Shown: positions 23,808-33,944 of the stretch, one piece after another
How the letters are laid out: each line of letters opens with the position of its first letter
Numbering within the stretch: the stretch's first letter is position 1
Source: an uncultured bacterium
GTDB lineage: Bacteria > Myxococcota_A > Bradymonadia > UBA7976 > VGTA01
Reading direction: 5' to 3'
Assembly: GCA_943788935.1 (NCBI GenBank)
Contig: CALSSE010000005.1
Location: forward strand, 1-64,000
DNA length: 64,000 nucleotides
The notes under the pieces: model-generated
What the model was told of the DNA's origin: nothing
What the model saw: the letters and a program-made list of their open reading frames with translations, nothing else
Databases searched by the model: none
Made by a program: the position numbers and the translations under genes

Positions 23808-25024
23808 TGGATAACCCCAAAGCTACGGCCCACCTTAGCGAAAGCGACGACCGCTCGCTCCAACTGCTCACGACTTAGAGCGGCAGACATCTGAGTCCGG
23901 ATCCGCGCTTGTCCTCTAGGGACAACCGGGAAACTGAAACCGATCACATAGATCCCCTCTTTTAGGAGCGCATCAGACATCTCTGAAGCTAATTTGGCGT
24001 CGCCTAACATCACCGGAATAATCGCATGCTCACCGGGGAGGAGATCAAAGCCGAGGGCGCTCATCTCCCCTCTAAAGAACTCGGTGTTCGCTCTGAGCTT
24101 GCCCAAGAGCTCATCACTCTCCTCAATAAGGTCGAGAGCGGTAATAGAAGCCGCACAGATCGCCGGCGCTAAAGCGTTAGAGAATAGATAAGGGCGTGAG
24201 CGCTGTCTCAACCATTGGACGATCTCTTTACGAGCTGCAGTAAATCCACCGGAAGCTCCCCCAAGAGCCTTCCCTAGAGTGCCTGTGATAATGTCAACTC
24301 TCCCTAAGACACCACAATGCTCAGCGCTCCCTCTCCCCTGAGCCCCCGTAAAGCCCGTTGCGTGACAGTCATCGACCATAACCATAGCGTCGTAACGATC
24401 AGCGAGATCGCAGATCTCATCGAGCTTGGCGAAGTCACCGTCCATAGAGAAGACACCATCAGTGGCGATCAAGCGCACTCTCGCTGATTGAGTCTCTACT
24501 AGTTTCGCCTCTAGAGCGTTCATATCGCTATGCGCGTATCGATGTCGCTGGGCCTTACAGAGTCGAATACCATCGATGATACTCGCATGATTTAAGGCAT
24601 CACTGATAATAGCATCATCAGGACCCAAAAGCGTCTCAAAGAGCCCACCGTTAGCGTCAAATGCAGAGGAATATAAGATACAGTCTTCGGTATGCAGAAA
24701 AGAGCTCAGTCGCTCTTCGAGCCTCTTGTGTAAGTCTTGCGTGCCACAAATAAATCTCACCGACGCCATCCCAAAGCCTCGCTGAGTGATCGCCTCCTGA
24801 GCGGCAGAGATAATCTGAGGATGATCTGCTAAGCCTAAGTAGTTATTAGCGCAGAGATTGATCACCTCAAGCTCTTCTCCGGCTGAAGAGACGCTGATGT
24901 GAGCTCTCTGAGGAGAGGTGATCACTCGCTCTGACTTGTAGAGGCCATCTACCTTGAGCTGTTCCAAATCATCATTTAAGGAGTTAAGGTACAGGTCGAC
25001 CTTGGGCTTGCGGTGTATATTCAT
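23804..25024 (-). CDS. kbl: Glycine C-acetyltransferase (2-amino-3-ketobutyrate CoA ligase)
   Basis: A 406-residue PLP enzyme of the alpha-oxoamine synthase family. It splits 2-amino-3-ketobutyrate with CoA into glycine and acetyl-CoA, completing the threonine to glycine route started by Tdh. Visible features: the [10 protein letters not shown] opening, the [10 protein letters not shown] strand, [10 protein letters not shown], and the PLP-binding Lys252 in [10 protein letters not shown]. It runs about 10 residues longer at the N-terminus than E. coli Kbl, but the ATG is well placed. It is the first gene of the kbl-tdh-cinA-like operon, divergent from the DUF3754 gene across a 280-bp region in which I see no clear regulatory motif. 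Confidence 0.97.
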   Translation of the reverse strand: MNIHRKPKVDLYLNSLNDDLEQLKVDGLYKSERVITSPQRAHISVSSAGEELEVINLCANNYLGLADHPQIISAAQEAITQRGFGMASVRFICGTQDLHKRLEERLSSFLHTEDCILYSSAFDANGGLFETLLGPDDAIISDALNHASIIDGIRLCKAQRHRYAHSDMNALEAKLVETQSARVRLIATDGVFSMDGDFAKLDEICDLADRYDAMVMVDDCHATGFTGAQGRGSAEHCGVLGRVDIITGTLGKALGGASGGFTAARKEIVQWLRQRSRPYLFSNALAPAICAASITALDLIEESDELLGKLRANTEFFRGEMSALGFDLLPGEHAIIPVMLGDAKLASEMSDALLKEGIYVIGFSFPVVPRGQARIRTQMSAALSREQLERAVVAFAKVGRSFGVIQ

Positions 25025-25304
25025 CTTCTCATCTCCTATGCTCGAGTCTCTGAAGGGTAATGGATAAGCGCGTTATTAAACATCACTTCTGACGATGATA
25101 TGGACATGTAGCGAGACTCATCAAAGATCAGTGAGTTTTTGTGGGCAACTTAAGGCTCATCATGACCTCAGCCTATTTTCTTGTCAATCAGACAGCGATG
25201 TAAGAGAGTCTTATTCCCTTAGATCTTATTGCTCAATCTTCATTTCTTTATTATCTAGGAACTTTAAAGATTAACTAACCCTCTCACTAAGCAACGGAGT
25301 TTGC

Positions 25305-27077
25305 ATGAGTAAACACACCTCCTCAACAGATCCCTTTCAAGAAGGGTGGATCGAAGAAGGTCTCTATTACAGGGGTCAAAAACCTCCCAAAGACACCAAG
25401 TGGAGTGATGATGATTGGGTATATATGCCCCATGAGAACTACATCCCGATCAGTAAGTCACGGATCGTTGGAGCGATGGCAGAGCGTCTAGCGAGTCAGT
25501 TGCCAGCCGATCAACTTAAGCCCTTTGTTGAACTTTTGGAAGGTGTCTACCACTTTCATTATCATAAAGTGCTCAATGAACTGAAAGAGGACTATGAGTA
25601 CTTCTCTCCTTCATTAGGGGAACAGATGAGAGTGGGAGTGAATAAAGAAGAGCTCGAGCAAAGAGAACGCAATTTTCTCATCAATTTCGTCCATCTTATG
25701 ATCCGCGGTAATTTTAATCCACTAGGAGAAGCTGAGCATCAGCAAGCAGAACAACATAGCTACCTACTCGACCTACCAATAGACGTTAATTGGTCGATCA
25801 AAGACCCCGCCATGTATCAACGCCTCTTCTCCTACAGCCAAACTCAAGAAGGCCAAACAGAGATCGATAATAAGATTGGCGTCGATCACCTAGAGCGTTA
25901 CCTCAACATCCCTAAAGATTATGAACAGAGGATCATGATCTTTCACCGAGGAATAGAGCCCGACCGAACAGAAGGACTCTTTTTCATGCAGAAGATCAAT
26001 CAAGGGATAGATAAACTCTTTGGACTTTTCCTCAAGCCTCTTCAAAAGGGAGTAGAGAAGACTGAAGGCCTCGTCGAAGGTACCTTAGAGCGTGGGAAAG
26101 ACCTCATCGCAGGTAAACCCTTCGCCCCTCGTTCTCTTCAACAGGAGGGTGACGCTGAGGGAGACAATAATCTCGGTGAAGGCGTCGTATTTCTCCCACG
26201 TTGGCTCCGACGCACGAGTCTATCAAATCAGCCATTCTCGCTCAGTAGACTCTTCAAGTCATCACTCTTGCAAGAACCGGCGATCGAGAGAGTGATCTGT
26301 GTCTTTAGACAGTTCCCTCCTTCCCCTCCTCCTATGATCCGCAAGTTGCCTTTAATCGGTCGTTTTATCAAGTTACCCAAGCCTGATGAGACCGACCCCA
26401 CGATCCATGTTAAGCTCTTTCAGCAGATCCCTCTCGCTGATTTAGAGATCATCTTCCCAGAGAAGCACATCCGCATGAAGTCTTTCGACAAATTCATGTT
26501 AGGTTTCCTCGGTTTCATCGGTCTCGTCATCGGTCTCGTCAAAGGGATGGATAGCGATAAAGGAGCGTTAGCGGTGTTCTTCAGCGTCCTCGCACTTTTG
26601 GCGATGAAGACCGTGACTCGTTTTATCAATACTCGCCGCCGCTATATGCTCCAGATGTCTCAAGACCTCTATCGTAAGAATCTCGATAATGACCTCGGGG
26701 TGTTGCAGTACCTCGTCGATAACATTGAGGATCAAGAGTTCAAAGAGGCCTTTATCGCTTATATGCTCCTCTTGAGCGCTGATCGTCCACTGACTGAAGA
26801 AGAGCTCGATGACCAAGCGGAGCGGTTCTTAAATGAGAGCTTTAGTGGGCTCGAAGTCGACTTTGAGGTAGATGACGCCCTAGACAAGATCACCGTCGCT
26901 ATAGATGCTGACGGCCAAGAGCGTCAAACCCCCGAGCAACTTGGCTCAACGATGTTCTTACCTCTCGTCCAGTCCATCGTTGGCGAGGATGGAGAGACTC
27001 GCTATCGAGCTAAACCTATCGAGACTGCGCTAGAGGCGATGGACCACCGTTGGGATAATTTCTTCCAATACAATTGA
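25305..27077 (+). CDS. DUF3754 (TMEM143-like) membrane protein
   Basis: A 590-residue protein with no signal peptide. The N-terminal 200 residues are helical and charged (including YIPISKSRIVGAMAERL and FHYHKVLNELKEDYEYFSP). From about residue 320 it shows the DUF3754 pattern found in TMEM143-type proteins: VKLFQQIPLADLEIIFPEKHIRMKSFDK, then two membrane helices (about 395-415 and 420-442), then a YRKNLDNDLGVLQYLVDNIEDQEFKEAFIAYMLLL helical segment. Residues about 275-300 are an acidic Gly-rich linker. The ATG follows GGAG at about 8 nt. The function of the family is not established. It precedes the THUMP methyltransferase gene by 87 bp. Confidence 0.75.
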   Translation: MSKHTSSTDPFQEGWIEEGLYYRGQKPPKDTKWSDDDWVYMPHENYIPISKSRIVGAMAERLASQLPADQLKPFVELLEGVYHFHYHKVLNELKEDYEYFSPSLGEQMRVGVNKEELEQRERNFLINFVHLMIRGNFNPLGEAEHQQAEQHSYLLDLPIDVNWSIKDPAMYQRLFSYSQTQEGQTEIDNKIGVDHLERYLNIPKDYEQRIMIFHRGIEPDRTEGLFFMQKINQGIDKLFGLFLKPLQKGVEKTEGLVEGTLERGKDLIAGKPFAPRSLQQEGDAEGDNNLGEGVVFLPRWLRRTSLSNQPFSLSRLFKSSLLQEPAIERVICVFRQFPPSPPPMIRKLPLIGRFIKLPKPDETDPTIHVKLFQQIPLADLEIIFPEKHIRMKSFDKFMLGFLGFIGLVIGLVKGMDSDKGALAVFFSVLALLAMKTVTRFINTRRRYMLQMSQDLYRKNLDNDLGVLQYLVDNIEDQEFKEAFIAYMLLLSADRPLTEEELDDQAERFLNESFSGLEVDFEVDDALDKITVAIDADGQERQTPEQLGSTMFLPLVQSIVGEDGETRYRAKPIETALEAMDHRWDNFFQYN

Positions 27078-27164
27078 TCATTACAGATCAAAAGGGCAGT
27101 CTCGCTCGACAGAGTGGAGAGACTGAGGTAGCGTAAGCGAGAATTTACCTCGGAGCTTCGCACT

Positions 27165-28349
27165 ATGTCTCAACACTATTTCGCTCACATCTCTCCGGGC
27201 CTTGAACCTCTCCTCAAAGAGGAGCTTAAGTCCCTTGGGGCTCGTAAGGTCAAGCTCGAAGAGGGGGGAGTCCATTTTCAGGGCACTCGTAAGCACCTCT
27301 ATCGTGTGCTTCAGTGGAGTCGGCTCGCTAATCGCATTTATTGGACGCTCATCGAGGGAACAGCGCCCAATACCAATGCCTTATTTGAGAGGGTCACCAA
27401 GATCGCTTGGCCTGAGATCTTTTCGCCAAGCTCTAAACCCTTAAAAGTAGCCATTAGGGTGAGTCTTAGCCATCATGTTGAGCTACAAGGGACAGGTCAA
27501 GCAGAGTCGATCATCCTGCGAGCAATCGAGAGATCTTTAGAGGGGAGCAGAGTGGTGAAATCCGCTCATTGGAGTGACCCTGATTCAGAGACTGCGCGAG
27601 TACTAGTCCGTTTACATGAGCACCGAGTCTCGGTGCGTTTAGATGCTTGTGGTCAACTTCTACATCGTCGCGGATGGCGACAGAATGAGGGTCAAGCCCC
27701 CCTGCGCCCCACTTTGGCGATGGCCATGCTAAAACTTTTAGAGTGGAGTCCCGATGAGCCTCTCCTCGACCCAATGTGTGGCTCAGGGACTATTGCTATT
27801 GAAGCGGCCCGATTCGCCTCACAACGTCGACCTCGGGTGTGGGAAGACTATAGCTGCAAGACCTGGCGATCTTTTGATGAAGAGCTCTGGTCTTCAGAGA
27901 GAGATCGCCTCTCTGCAGATCATGAAGCCGCTCGATATCACTCACATATCCAAGCCTCTGACCTCAACTCAGAGGCGATCACCCATACTCAAGCTCATTT
28001 ATCGAGGGCTCAAGAGATGGTTCAAGTGAGGGTCCTTGATGTGAAAGAGCTCACGCCTATTACGCCTCAGGTTGACCCAGCAGCAACTCCATCTAATGAT
28101 CATGAGTGCTCTAAGGGCTTAATCCTCTTTAACCCCCCCTATGGGCTGAGAGTCAAAGAGGTTGATGAGACGAAAGCCCTGCTCCGCTTATTTTCTTCTG
28201 ATCCCGAGCGCTGGCGTGGTTGGCGTTTGGGCTTCATCTACCCCCGACAGCTCACCCCGCCAGCAACGAGCGGCTTAGTCGCTCGTGAGCTAGCGCGATT
28301 CCAGCATGGTGGACTCCCTGTGTGGGTGTGGCGCTATGAGCATTTATAG
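27165..28349 (+). CDS. THUMP-domain RNA (guanine-N2) methyltransferase
   Basis: A 394-residue S-adenosylmethionine-dependent RNA methyltransferase. Residues 1-60 form the ferredoxin-like lead-in (YFAHISPGLEPLLKEELKSLGA), about 60-165 the THUMP domain, and about 170-394 the UPF0020 catalytic domain. Catalytic-domain motifs are LLDPMCGSGTIAIEAA (SAM binding), a Ser-Asp at ASDLNSEAI, and the catalytic NPPYGLR. The organisation matches the N-terminal half of E. coli RlmL (23S m2G2445) and TrmN-type tRNA enzymes; the second RlmK half is absent. Which RNA it modifies cannot be settled from sequence, so I give no gene symbol. The start follows GGAG. It is convergent with the PEGA gene. Confidence 0.9.
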   Translation: MSQHYFAHISPGLEPLLKEELKSLGARKVKLEEGGVHFQGTRKHLYRVLQWSRLANRIYWTLIEGTAPNTNALFERVTKIAWPEIFSPSSKPLKVAIRVSLSHHVELQGTGQAESIILRAIERSLEGSRVVKSAHWSDPDSETARVLVRLHEHRVSVRLDACGQLLHRRGWRQNEGQAPLRPTLAMAMLKLLEWSPDEPLLDPMCGSGTIAIEAARFASQRRPRVWEDYSCKTWRSFDEELWSSERDRLSADHEAARYHSHIQASDLNSEAITHTQAHLSRAQEMVQVRVLDVKELTPITPQVDPAATPSNDHECSKGLILFNPPYGLRVKEVDETKALLRLFSSDPERWRGWRLGFIYPRQLTPPATSGLVARELARFQHGGLPVWVWRYEHL

Positions 28350-28383
28350 GCTTAAGTCATCAAGCGCTTAATCAACTAGCCGT

Positions 28384-29799
28384 TTAGAACTTAAATCCAA
28401 ATGAAGCGGCTGCACCTCCTTGAGTAGGGATGACCGTAGGCATATATTGTGCAGACTTGACTTGTCTCTTCATTGTGCTTGGTGAGCGGGTCGGCCAATC
28501 TGACCTAATCAACATAGTGATTACGCTCGCTCCAATCGCCGCGGTTCCCATCCCTAAGAGAACACCGCCTGGTAGCTTGGTGTTGTAGATATCAGGACAG
28601 GTCAACCTCGTCTCACCGTTGTTACAGGTGATCTCTCCATGTTGAGAGACTAACCATGCGCCAACACCTGCCATAATGGCTCCTACTCCTAACGCTGCCC
28701 CTGACCAATTATTAGCCAATATCGGGGGACGAGGTGGAATCCTAACATTGGTCACCGGTTGGCTCTTAGGCTGAGGCTTGGGCTGGGCCATAACCGGTTT
28801 AGGCTTAGCCTCTTCAATTTTTTTGAGGGTGACGCTGAGGTTGATCGTCTCTGATTGGGGAGGAGTGACAAAACTCTTTTTCAGCTCCTCATAGCCTTTC
28901 TTAGTGAAGATAATCTCATGCGCTCCAGGCTTAACTCGAGCCTTAAAAGGGCTCTTCACCTTGATTTTCACCCCATCTAGGGTCACTGTGGCGCCCTTAG
29001 GCTTAGACTTAATAATGATCGGAAAGCTAGAAGGCGATTTTGGCTTAAGAGTAAAGCTCTCTGAGATGGCGGTACTCGGTAACGGTGAAGGAGGAGTGAT
29101 ACTCTTTTTCTGAGAGACATAGCCTTTGAGCTTAACCTCTATACGATAGGTCTCACTCTTAAGATTAGGGATACTGAGTGGTGTTCTCCCCTTGCTCTTA
29201 CCATTGATCAAGACCTCAGCGTTCGATGGACTCGTCACTAGAGAGAGAGTAAATGAAGTAGGCGCTTTTGGTTTCCCTGGCTTGCTAAGCGCGCTCTTCA
29301 CATCCTTGGAGTTGAGCAGGTCTTTGAACTTAGCTTTAATACCATCCGCGTCACAAAATTCACAATTAGCCTCTATCTGAAGCAGCTTTGATCCTGAATG
29401 GTCTGCATCAACAATAGTGAGCTTGAGGGTGTATATATCGAACTCATTCTCCATAGAAGGAACAAAAGCGAAGCGAGCTTCTGAGCCTAGAGCAACCTTA
29501 ATCGCTGACTTGGCGCAACCTGCCCCCTCACAGCCTCCTTTCTTAAGACCCGCCTTGGTTTTGTTTTCATCTACCAACATCACTTTACTAGCCAGAGTAA
29601 GCGAGAGACTGGTATTTGTCGCTCGCTCTACCTCTTTATCGACCCCTACTGATCCCTTAAGAGGAACCAAAACGCCACTCGGTAGAGCGAGAGCATTAGA
29701 GCTCAATGTGGAGAATATGATGATAGCAAAGAGCGAAGCAGCGCGTTTACATTGAGAGCTTAACCGGCTTGGGCGAATCTGATCTTGAGTCCTAAGCAT
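28384..29799 (-). CDS. Exported protein with two PEGA domains
   Basis: A 471-residue protein with a signal peptide (ASLFAIIIFSTLSSNALA, cleavage near residue 39). Residues about 40-185 form an uncharacterised N-terminal domain that includes two Cys pairs (GGCEGAGCA and CEFC). Two PEGA modules follow at about 190-255 (SNAEVLINGKSKGRTPLSIPNL) and 260-330 (KGATVTLDGVKIKVKSPFKARV). A Pro/Lys/Gln linker (about 335-365) leads to two hydrophobic helices (about 373-390 and 415-433). The N-terminal domain resembles those of myxobacterial proteins that compute surface-receptor-like scores, but I do not recognise it. Probably an inner-membrane-anchored periplasmic protein. It is divergent from the M3 peptidase gene; the 284-bp gap shows no clear motif. 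Confidence 0.82.
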   Translation of the reverse strand: MLRTQDQIRPSRLSSQCKRAASLFAIIIFSTLSSNALALPSGVLVPLKGSVGVDKEVERATNTSLSLTLASKVMLVDENKTKAGLKKGGCEGAGCAKSAIKVALGSEARFAFVPSMENEFDIYTLKLTIVDADHSGSKLLQIEANCEFCDADGIKAKFKDLLNSKDVKSALSKPGKPKAPTSFTLSLVTSPSNAEVLINGKSKGRTPLSIPNLKSETYRIEVKLKGYVSQKKSITPPSPLPSTAISESFTLKPKSPSSFPIIIKSKPKGATVTLDGVKIKVKSPFKARVKPGAHEIIFTKKGYEELKKSFVTPPQSETINLSVTLKKIEEAKPKPVMAQPKPQPKSQPVTNVRIPPRPPILANNWSGAALGVGAIMAGVGAWLVSQHGEITCNNGETRLTCPDIYNTKLPGGVLLGMGTAAIGASVITMLIRSDWPTRSPSTMKRQVKSAQYMPTVIPTQGGAAASFGFKF

Positions 29800-30083
29800 T
29801 ACAATTTCCTCATCTCATCGTCATGGGCATACACGCCCTGTGCATACCTCACCTAGATCATAACTAATCGAGTCATATCCTCAAGTACTGTCTGCAAGTG
29901 ATTGAGAATAGAAGACTCACTTTAACCACTCTATGGTAGATTAACCACACTTCTCAGACCATAAGAACACAGGTTTATCACTTAAATATATGGTCTTTCC
30001 AAGATCAGTATCTGCCCATTCAGAGACTATCGCTCTCATATTCTATTCATTCCCTTGTAGAGACCTAAGGAGTCACCGTTTAT

Positions 30084-32126
30084 ATGAATCAATCACATCA
30101 AGACTGGAGAGGCCTCATCGACCATTGGAGCGGTTCAATGGGTGGAGTTCCACCGCTGAATGCAGTTAACGTAGACACTCTAAGAGCGGCTCTAGAAGAG
30201 GTACTTGAGCGCTTGAATAAAGAACTAGTTAGCCTACAAGAACTCAAAACTACCGGCGACTTCAATGACACACTCCTCGCACTCGATCAGCTCGGTGAAG
30301 AACTCCATAGAGTCAGAGCTCTCTATTCCAATTGGTCTAGTAGCTTCTCTAGTCCTGACTTAAGAGTGATGAGACGCGAATTTGAACCTCGACTCGCCGA
30401 ACAAAACGCTGCGATCTATGGAGATAAAAACCTATATAAGCGAACCTTAAACGCTTCTAAAGAGCCCGGACTCACCCCAACGCAGCGACGACTCGCACAA
30501 CGCCTTGTTGAACGATTTGAAGAAGCGGGCGCGCATTTGAGTGCAGAGACAAGCGCAGCGGTTACATTGATTAACCAACGACTCAGCGCACTGTTTACAG
30601 AATTCTCCGATCGAGTCCTCTCCGATGAAGAGGATTTAGTGACTTGGCTCGATGAACCAGAGCTCGTAGGACTCCCTATGGGATGGGTTTCCAGCGCCAA
30701 AGCTACTGCTGAGAGCTGTGGACGACCTCTACAGTGGGCGGTCCAAAATACTCGTTCTGCAGTTGAGCCTTTTTTAACACTCTCTCCTCATCGAGGACTG
30801 CGCGAGTCTGTCTGGCGCACTTTTTATGGTCGTGGAGAGCTCCGCGCTGAGAGCGAGACACTACCGATCGCTCAAGAGATCTTATCTCTCCGTGCCGAGA
30901 GAGCTAAACTCCTCGGCTTTAAGACCCAAGCCCATCAAGTGCTCGCGCGGACGATGGCCGGCGCTCCAGAGGCAGCGATGGGACTTTTACGAGAGGTGTG
31001 GGGCCCAGCAGTTAGCACTTTTCAGCGCGAGCTATCAGTCATGACTGAACTCGCGCACAAAGAGGGGTTCAGCGGTGAGCTCGCTCCATGGGACGTCAGA
31101 TATTATGCTGAAAAAGTCCGGCAACGTGACTATGACCTCGACCCTAATGTAGTGCGCCAATACTTCAGCTTGGAGAAGCTCAGGGATGGTATGTTTTGGT
31201 CCGCTGAACAATGCTTTGGATGGCAAATTTCTTCTTCTGAACAAGTGAGTCCTCATCCTGATATCAGCGTATGGGACATTCATAGTCAGCAAGGTGAAGA
31301 GATTGGCCTGTTTTATTTTGACCCTTATACCCGACCGGGTAAACGCTCTGGTGCATGGATGAGCGTTTATCGTCCTCAACTCTGGCGAGATCATCGCGGC
31401 GGTAGAATTCCTCCGCTGGTGCTCAATACTTGTAATTTCCTAAAGGCGAGCGAGGGGGAGCCTAGCTTACTCTCTCTAAATGACGCTAGAACCTTATTCC
31501 ATGAGTTTGGACACGCGATGCATGGGCTAGCGAGCGATACCCGTTATCAAACACTCGCGGGAACAAGCGTTGTTCGAGATTTTGTCGAATTCCCGTCACA
31601 GCTCAATGAGCATTGGTTAACAACTCCTGAACTGAGAGAGCGCTTCTGCACCCATGTTGTGACTGGTGACCCGCTCCCCACTGACTTAGTCAAGAAGATG
31701 GAGGCCGCTGCTCATGCTGGGAGCGGTTTCGCTACGCTTGAATATCTAGCGAGCGCTGTAGTTGATCTCTCTCTTCACCTCGAAGGCGCTGAAGCTGACC
31801 CCTTTACTGTAGAGGAGAGAGTATTGGGTGAGTGGGGCTTACCTTCTCAAGTAGTAATGCGGCATCGCCCACCACAATTTGCACATATATTCTCTGGGGA
31901 AGGATATGCCTCTGGTTATTACTGCTATCTATGGGCTGATACGCTCGTCGCTGATGCAGCGGAAATGTTCGCATCAGAAGGCTTCTACACATCAGAGTTA
32001 TGTGATCGTTATTACGATCTCATCCTCTCTAAAGGTGACTCAGTAGACGCCGCAGAGGCTTTCCGTCTCCTCAGAGGTCGTGACCCAGAGGTCACTCCCT
32101 TACTCAGAGACCGGGGCCTCATCTAA
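30084..32126 (+). CDS. M3-family zinc oligopeptidase (Dcp/oligopeptidase A-like)
   Basis: A 680-residue cytoplasmic thimet-oligopeptidase-family enzyme that degrades short peptides. The catalytic zinc site is HEFGH (His473, Glu474, His477) with the third ligand Glu in DFVEFPSQLNEHW about 27 residues later. The substrate-closing GYASGYYCYLWAD-x8-AEMF segment follows. The DFVEFPSQLNEHW form resembles dipeptidyl carboxypeptidase (Dcp) slightly more than oligopeptidase A, but I leave the symbol empty. No signal peptide is seen. The length matches the family (about 680). AAGGAG lies 11 nt before the ATG, a rather long spacing. It is a single gene, convergent with the fasciclin lipoprotein gene. 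Confidence 0.94.
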   Translation: MNQSHQDWRGLIDHWSGSMGGVPPLNAVNVDTLRAALEEVLERLNKELVSLQELKTTGDFNDTLLALDQLGEELHRVRALYSNWSSSFSSPDLRVMRREFEPRLAEQNAAIYGDKNLYKRTLNASKEPGLTPTQRRLAQRLVERFEEAGAHLSAETSAAVTLINQRLSALFTEFSDRVLSDEEDLVTWLDEPELVGLPMGWVSSAKATAESCGRPLQWAVQNTRSAVEPFLTLSPHRGLRESVWRTFYGRGELRAESETLPIAQEILSLRAERAKLLGFKTQAHQVLARTMAGAPEAAMGLLREVWGPAVSTFQRELSVMTELAHKEGFSGELAPWDVRYYAEKVRQRDYDLDPNVVRQYFSLEKLRDGMFWSAEQCFGWQISSSEQVSPHPDISVWDIHSQQGEEIGLFYFDPYTRPGKRSGAWMSVYRPQLWRDHRGGRIPPLVLNTCNFLKASEGEPSLLSLNDARTLFHEFGHAMHGLASDTRYQTLAGTSVVRDFVEFPSQLNEHWLTTPELRERFCTHVVTGDPLPTDLVKKMEAAAHAGSGFATLEYLASAVVDLSLHLEGAEADPFTVEERVLGEWGLPSQVVMRHRPPQFAHIFSGEGYASGYYCYLWADTLVADAAEMFASEGFYTSELCDRYYDLILSKGDSVDAAEAFRLLRGRDPEVTPLLRDRGLI

Positions 32127-32243
32127 GAGCGGGTCAATCGACCCACCTAGATCATCTTTAATGCCGCCCCCCATCTTACCTCTACACAGCGAAGTGAGGT
32201 AGTAGTAATGAGGCAGTGGTCATGAAGAAAAGGACGGAGGTGA

Positions 32244-33434
32244 TTACTCCTCTGTAGCTGGAAGAAGCACTGAGTCGATGACGTGAATGACGCCATTGCT
32301 CGCGCTTACGTCTGCTCCGATGACGGTAGCAGTGGTATTTCCATTAGAGAAGGTCACAACGCCTTCACCAGAGATAGCGACGGTGAGATCACCATTTCCA
32401 GTGGCGACAACTTGACCATCGGTCAGGTCACCGCTCATCACCGCTGCGCCTACGACGACGTGTAGCATAAGGATATCGGCGAGCTGGGTTCCACCGTTTT
32501 GAGCATCTTCCAATAATGAGTCAACTGTACCTGCAGGGAGAGCAGCGAAAGCCTCATCATTAGGAGCGAGTACAGTAAATGGACCTTCACCGCTGAGTGT
32601 CTCGGCCAAGTCAGCGGCAGTAACAGCCGCTACAAGCGTCTCAAAGCTACCGTTATCAACTGCGGTTTCGACGATGTTTTTCTCTGCAGGCTCTTCAGCT
32701 GCAGGGACGATCACTGAGTCAATGACATGAATCACACCATTACTCGCCTCTACGTCCGCTGCTATGACAGTAGCGGTTACATTTCCGTTAGAGAAGGTTA
32801 CTGTTCCTTCAGCGGAAATGGCGACGGTCAGGTCACCGTTCTCGGTAGTTACGATTTGGCCATCGGTGAGGTCACCGCTCATCACTGCTGCGCCAACAAC
32901 AACATGCATCGTAAGGATCTCGGCGAGCTGTGTTCCACCGTTTTGGGCGTCTTCAACCAAAGCCTCAACAGTACCCTCAGGGAGGGCAGCGAAAGCTTCA
33001 TCATTAGGGGCGAGAACTGTGAATGGACCTTCACCAGTTAATACATCTACCAAGCCAGCCGCTTCAACAGCAGCGACCAAAGTGGTGAAACTTCCGTTGT
33101 CGATAGCGGTCTCAACGATGTTTTTCTCGGTAGCTTCTTCGCCTGCAGCCGCTTCACCTGCAGCCGCTTCACCTGCAGCCGCTTCACCTGCAGCTGCTTC
33201 GCCCGCTGCTGCTTCGCCCGCTGCTGCTTCGCCCGCTGCTGCTTCGCCCGCTGCTGCTTCGCCCGCTGCTGCTTCGCCCGCTGCTGCTTCGCCCGCTGCT
33301 GCTTCGCCCGCTGCTGCCTCGCCCGCTGCTGCCTCGCCCGCCGCGATCTCATTTTCAGTATCGTCATCGTCACAACCTGTGAACATGACCAGACTTAGGC
33401 TTAACCCTAAGATAGTAAGTAGACGTAATGTCAT
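32244..33434 (-). CDS. Lipoprotein with poly-AAAGE linker and two fasciclin domains
   Basis: The ATG at 33434 follows AAGGAG at 5 nt and gives a clean lipoprotein signal; an upstream in-frame TTG is not needed. The 396-residue product has a lipobox FTGC with Cys21 followed by four Asp. Asp at +2 is the inner-membrane retention signal in E. coli, but the rule may not hold here. Residues about 30-97 are about thirteen A-A-A-G-E units. Two FAS1 (fasciclin) domains of about 135 residues follow, each with NIVETA-DNGSF-TLVAAV, GPFTVLAPNDEAFAALP, and ATVI-ADV-ASNGVIHVIDSV motifs. The two copies are about 75-80% identical by eye, so a recent duplication. FAS1 domains mediate adhesion. The linker projects them away from the membrane. 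Confidence 0.93.
   Translation of the reverse strand: MTLRLLTILGLSLSLVMFTGCDDDDTENEIAAGEAAAGEAAAGEAAAGEAAAGEAAAGEAAAGEAAAGEAAAGEAAAGEAAAGEAAAGEAAAGEAAAGEEATEKNIVETAIDNGSFTTLVAAVEAAGLVDVLTGEGPFTVLAPNDEAFAALPEGTVEALVEDAQNGGTQLAEILTMHVVVGAAVMSGDLTDGQIVTTENGDLTVAISAEGTVTFSNGNVTATVIAADVEASNGVIHVIDSVIVPAAEEPAEKNIVETAVDNGSFETLVAAVTAADLAETLSGEGPFTVLAPNDEAFAALPAGTVDSLLEDAQNGGTQLADILMLHVVVGAAVMSGDLTDGQVVATGNGDLTVAISGEGVVTFSNGNTTATVIGADVSASNGVIHVIDSVLLPATEE
33140..33345 (-). repeat. 15-bp minisatellite (about 13 units) encoding AAAGE
   Basis: Units of the type GCTTCGCCCGCTGCT (plus-strand reading), with a few variant units using GCAGCC at the gene-proximal end. The homogeneous middle suggests recent expansion. 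The same unit, in opposite orientation, occurs in the divergent lipoprotein gene at about 34050-34140. Confidence 0.92.
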
Positions 33435-33944
33435 TCTGAACTCCTTGGTGTAAAAAAAATATTTCGACAAGGCTCTTAGCCTCAGTATCGATTGATTGCA
33501 AGCACTTCATTTAGGTTTCAATAATACATTTTTTTCCTTTGGCTCCGTCCCAAGGCTATATCACTCATTCAGTGATGCTACTCATTCAGTGATGCTACTC
33601 ATTCAGTGACCTAATACATAAGGCTCCTCGCTAATGAGACCTATGAACACTAAGGGTTCTATGGGGTGCAACTACTCCAAGTACTTAATCACTAAGAGTC
33701 AAAGATTAGGGTAAAAAAGCATGCAATTAAGTTTAAGAGACCAACGTACAAAGAGAGACTCAGAGCTTTTAATCCTTTGGATTTATTAAGACTCAGAAAC
33801 AGTAGTATCGGAATTTACTTGTCACATATTTATAATCACTTACATTGATTCGCTTATAAATATCATGACTGATGAATATACTTATGATACTTAAACTGTC
33901 TTTTAAAAATGATTGAATCTAAATACTCTTGGGAGGAGTTAACA
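33435..33944. other. 510-bp divergent intergenic region
   Basis: AT-rich DNA between two divergent lipoprotein genes. It holds the ribosome-binding sites of both (AAGGAG and GGAGGAG), a 17-bp tandem repeat described separately, and scattered TATAAT-like boxes such as 33831-33836, none with a convincing -35 partner. No gene of any size is evident. Confidence 0.6.
33563..33609. repeat. 17-bp direct repeat (2.8 copies) in the divergent lipoprotein promoter region
   Basis: ACTCATTCAGTGATGCT is repeated twice, followed by 13 bp of a third copy. Each unit contains the small inverted element TCA-x-TCAGTGA, and the first is preceded by TC, giving TCACT-CATTC-AGTGA. It may be a cluster of regulator sites or a neutral minisatellite. 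Confidence 0.8.

Noticed and set aside
32764..33453. Plus-strand open frame opposite the fasciclin gene
   Set aside because: It is an antisense frame kept open by the AAAGE minisatellite; the minus strand has two clear FAS1 domains.
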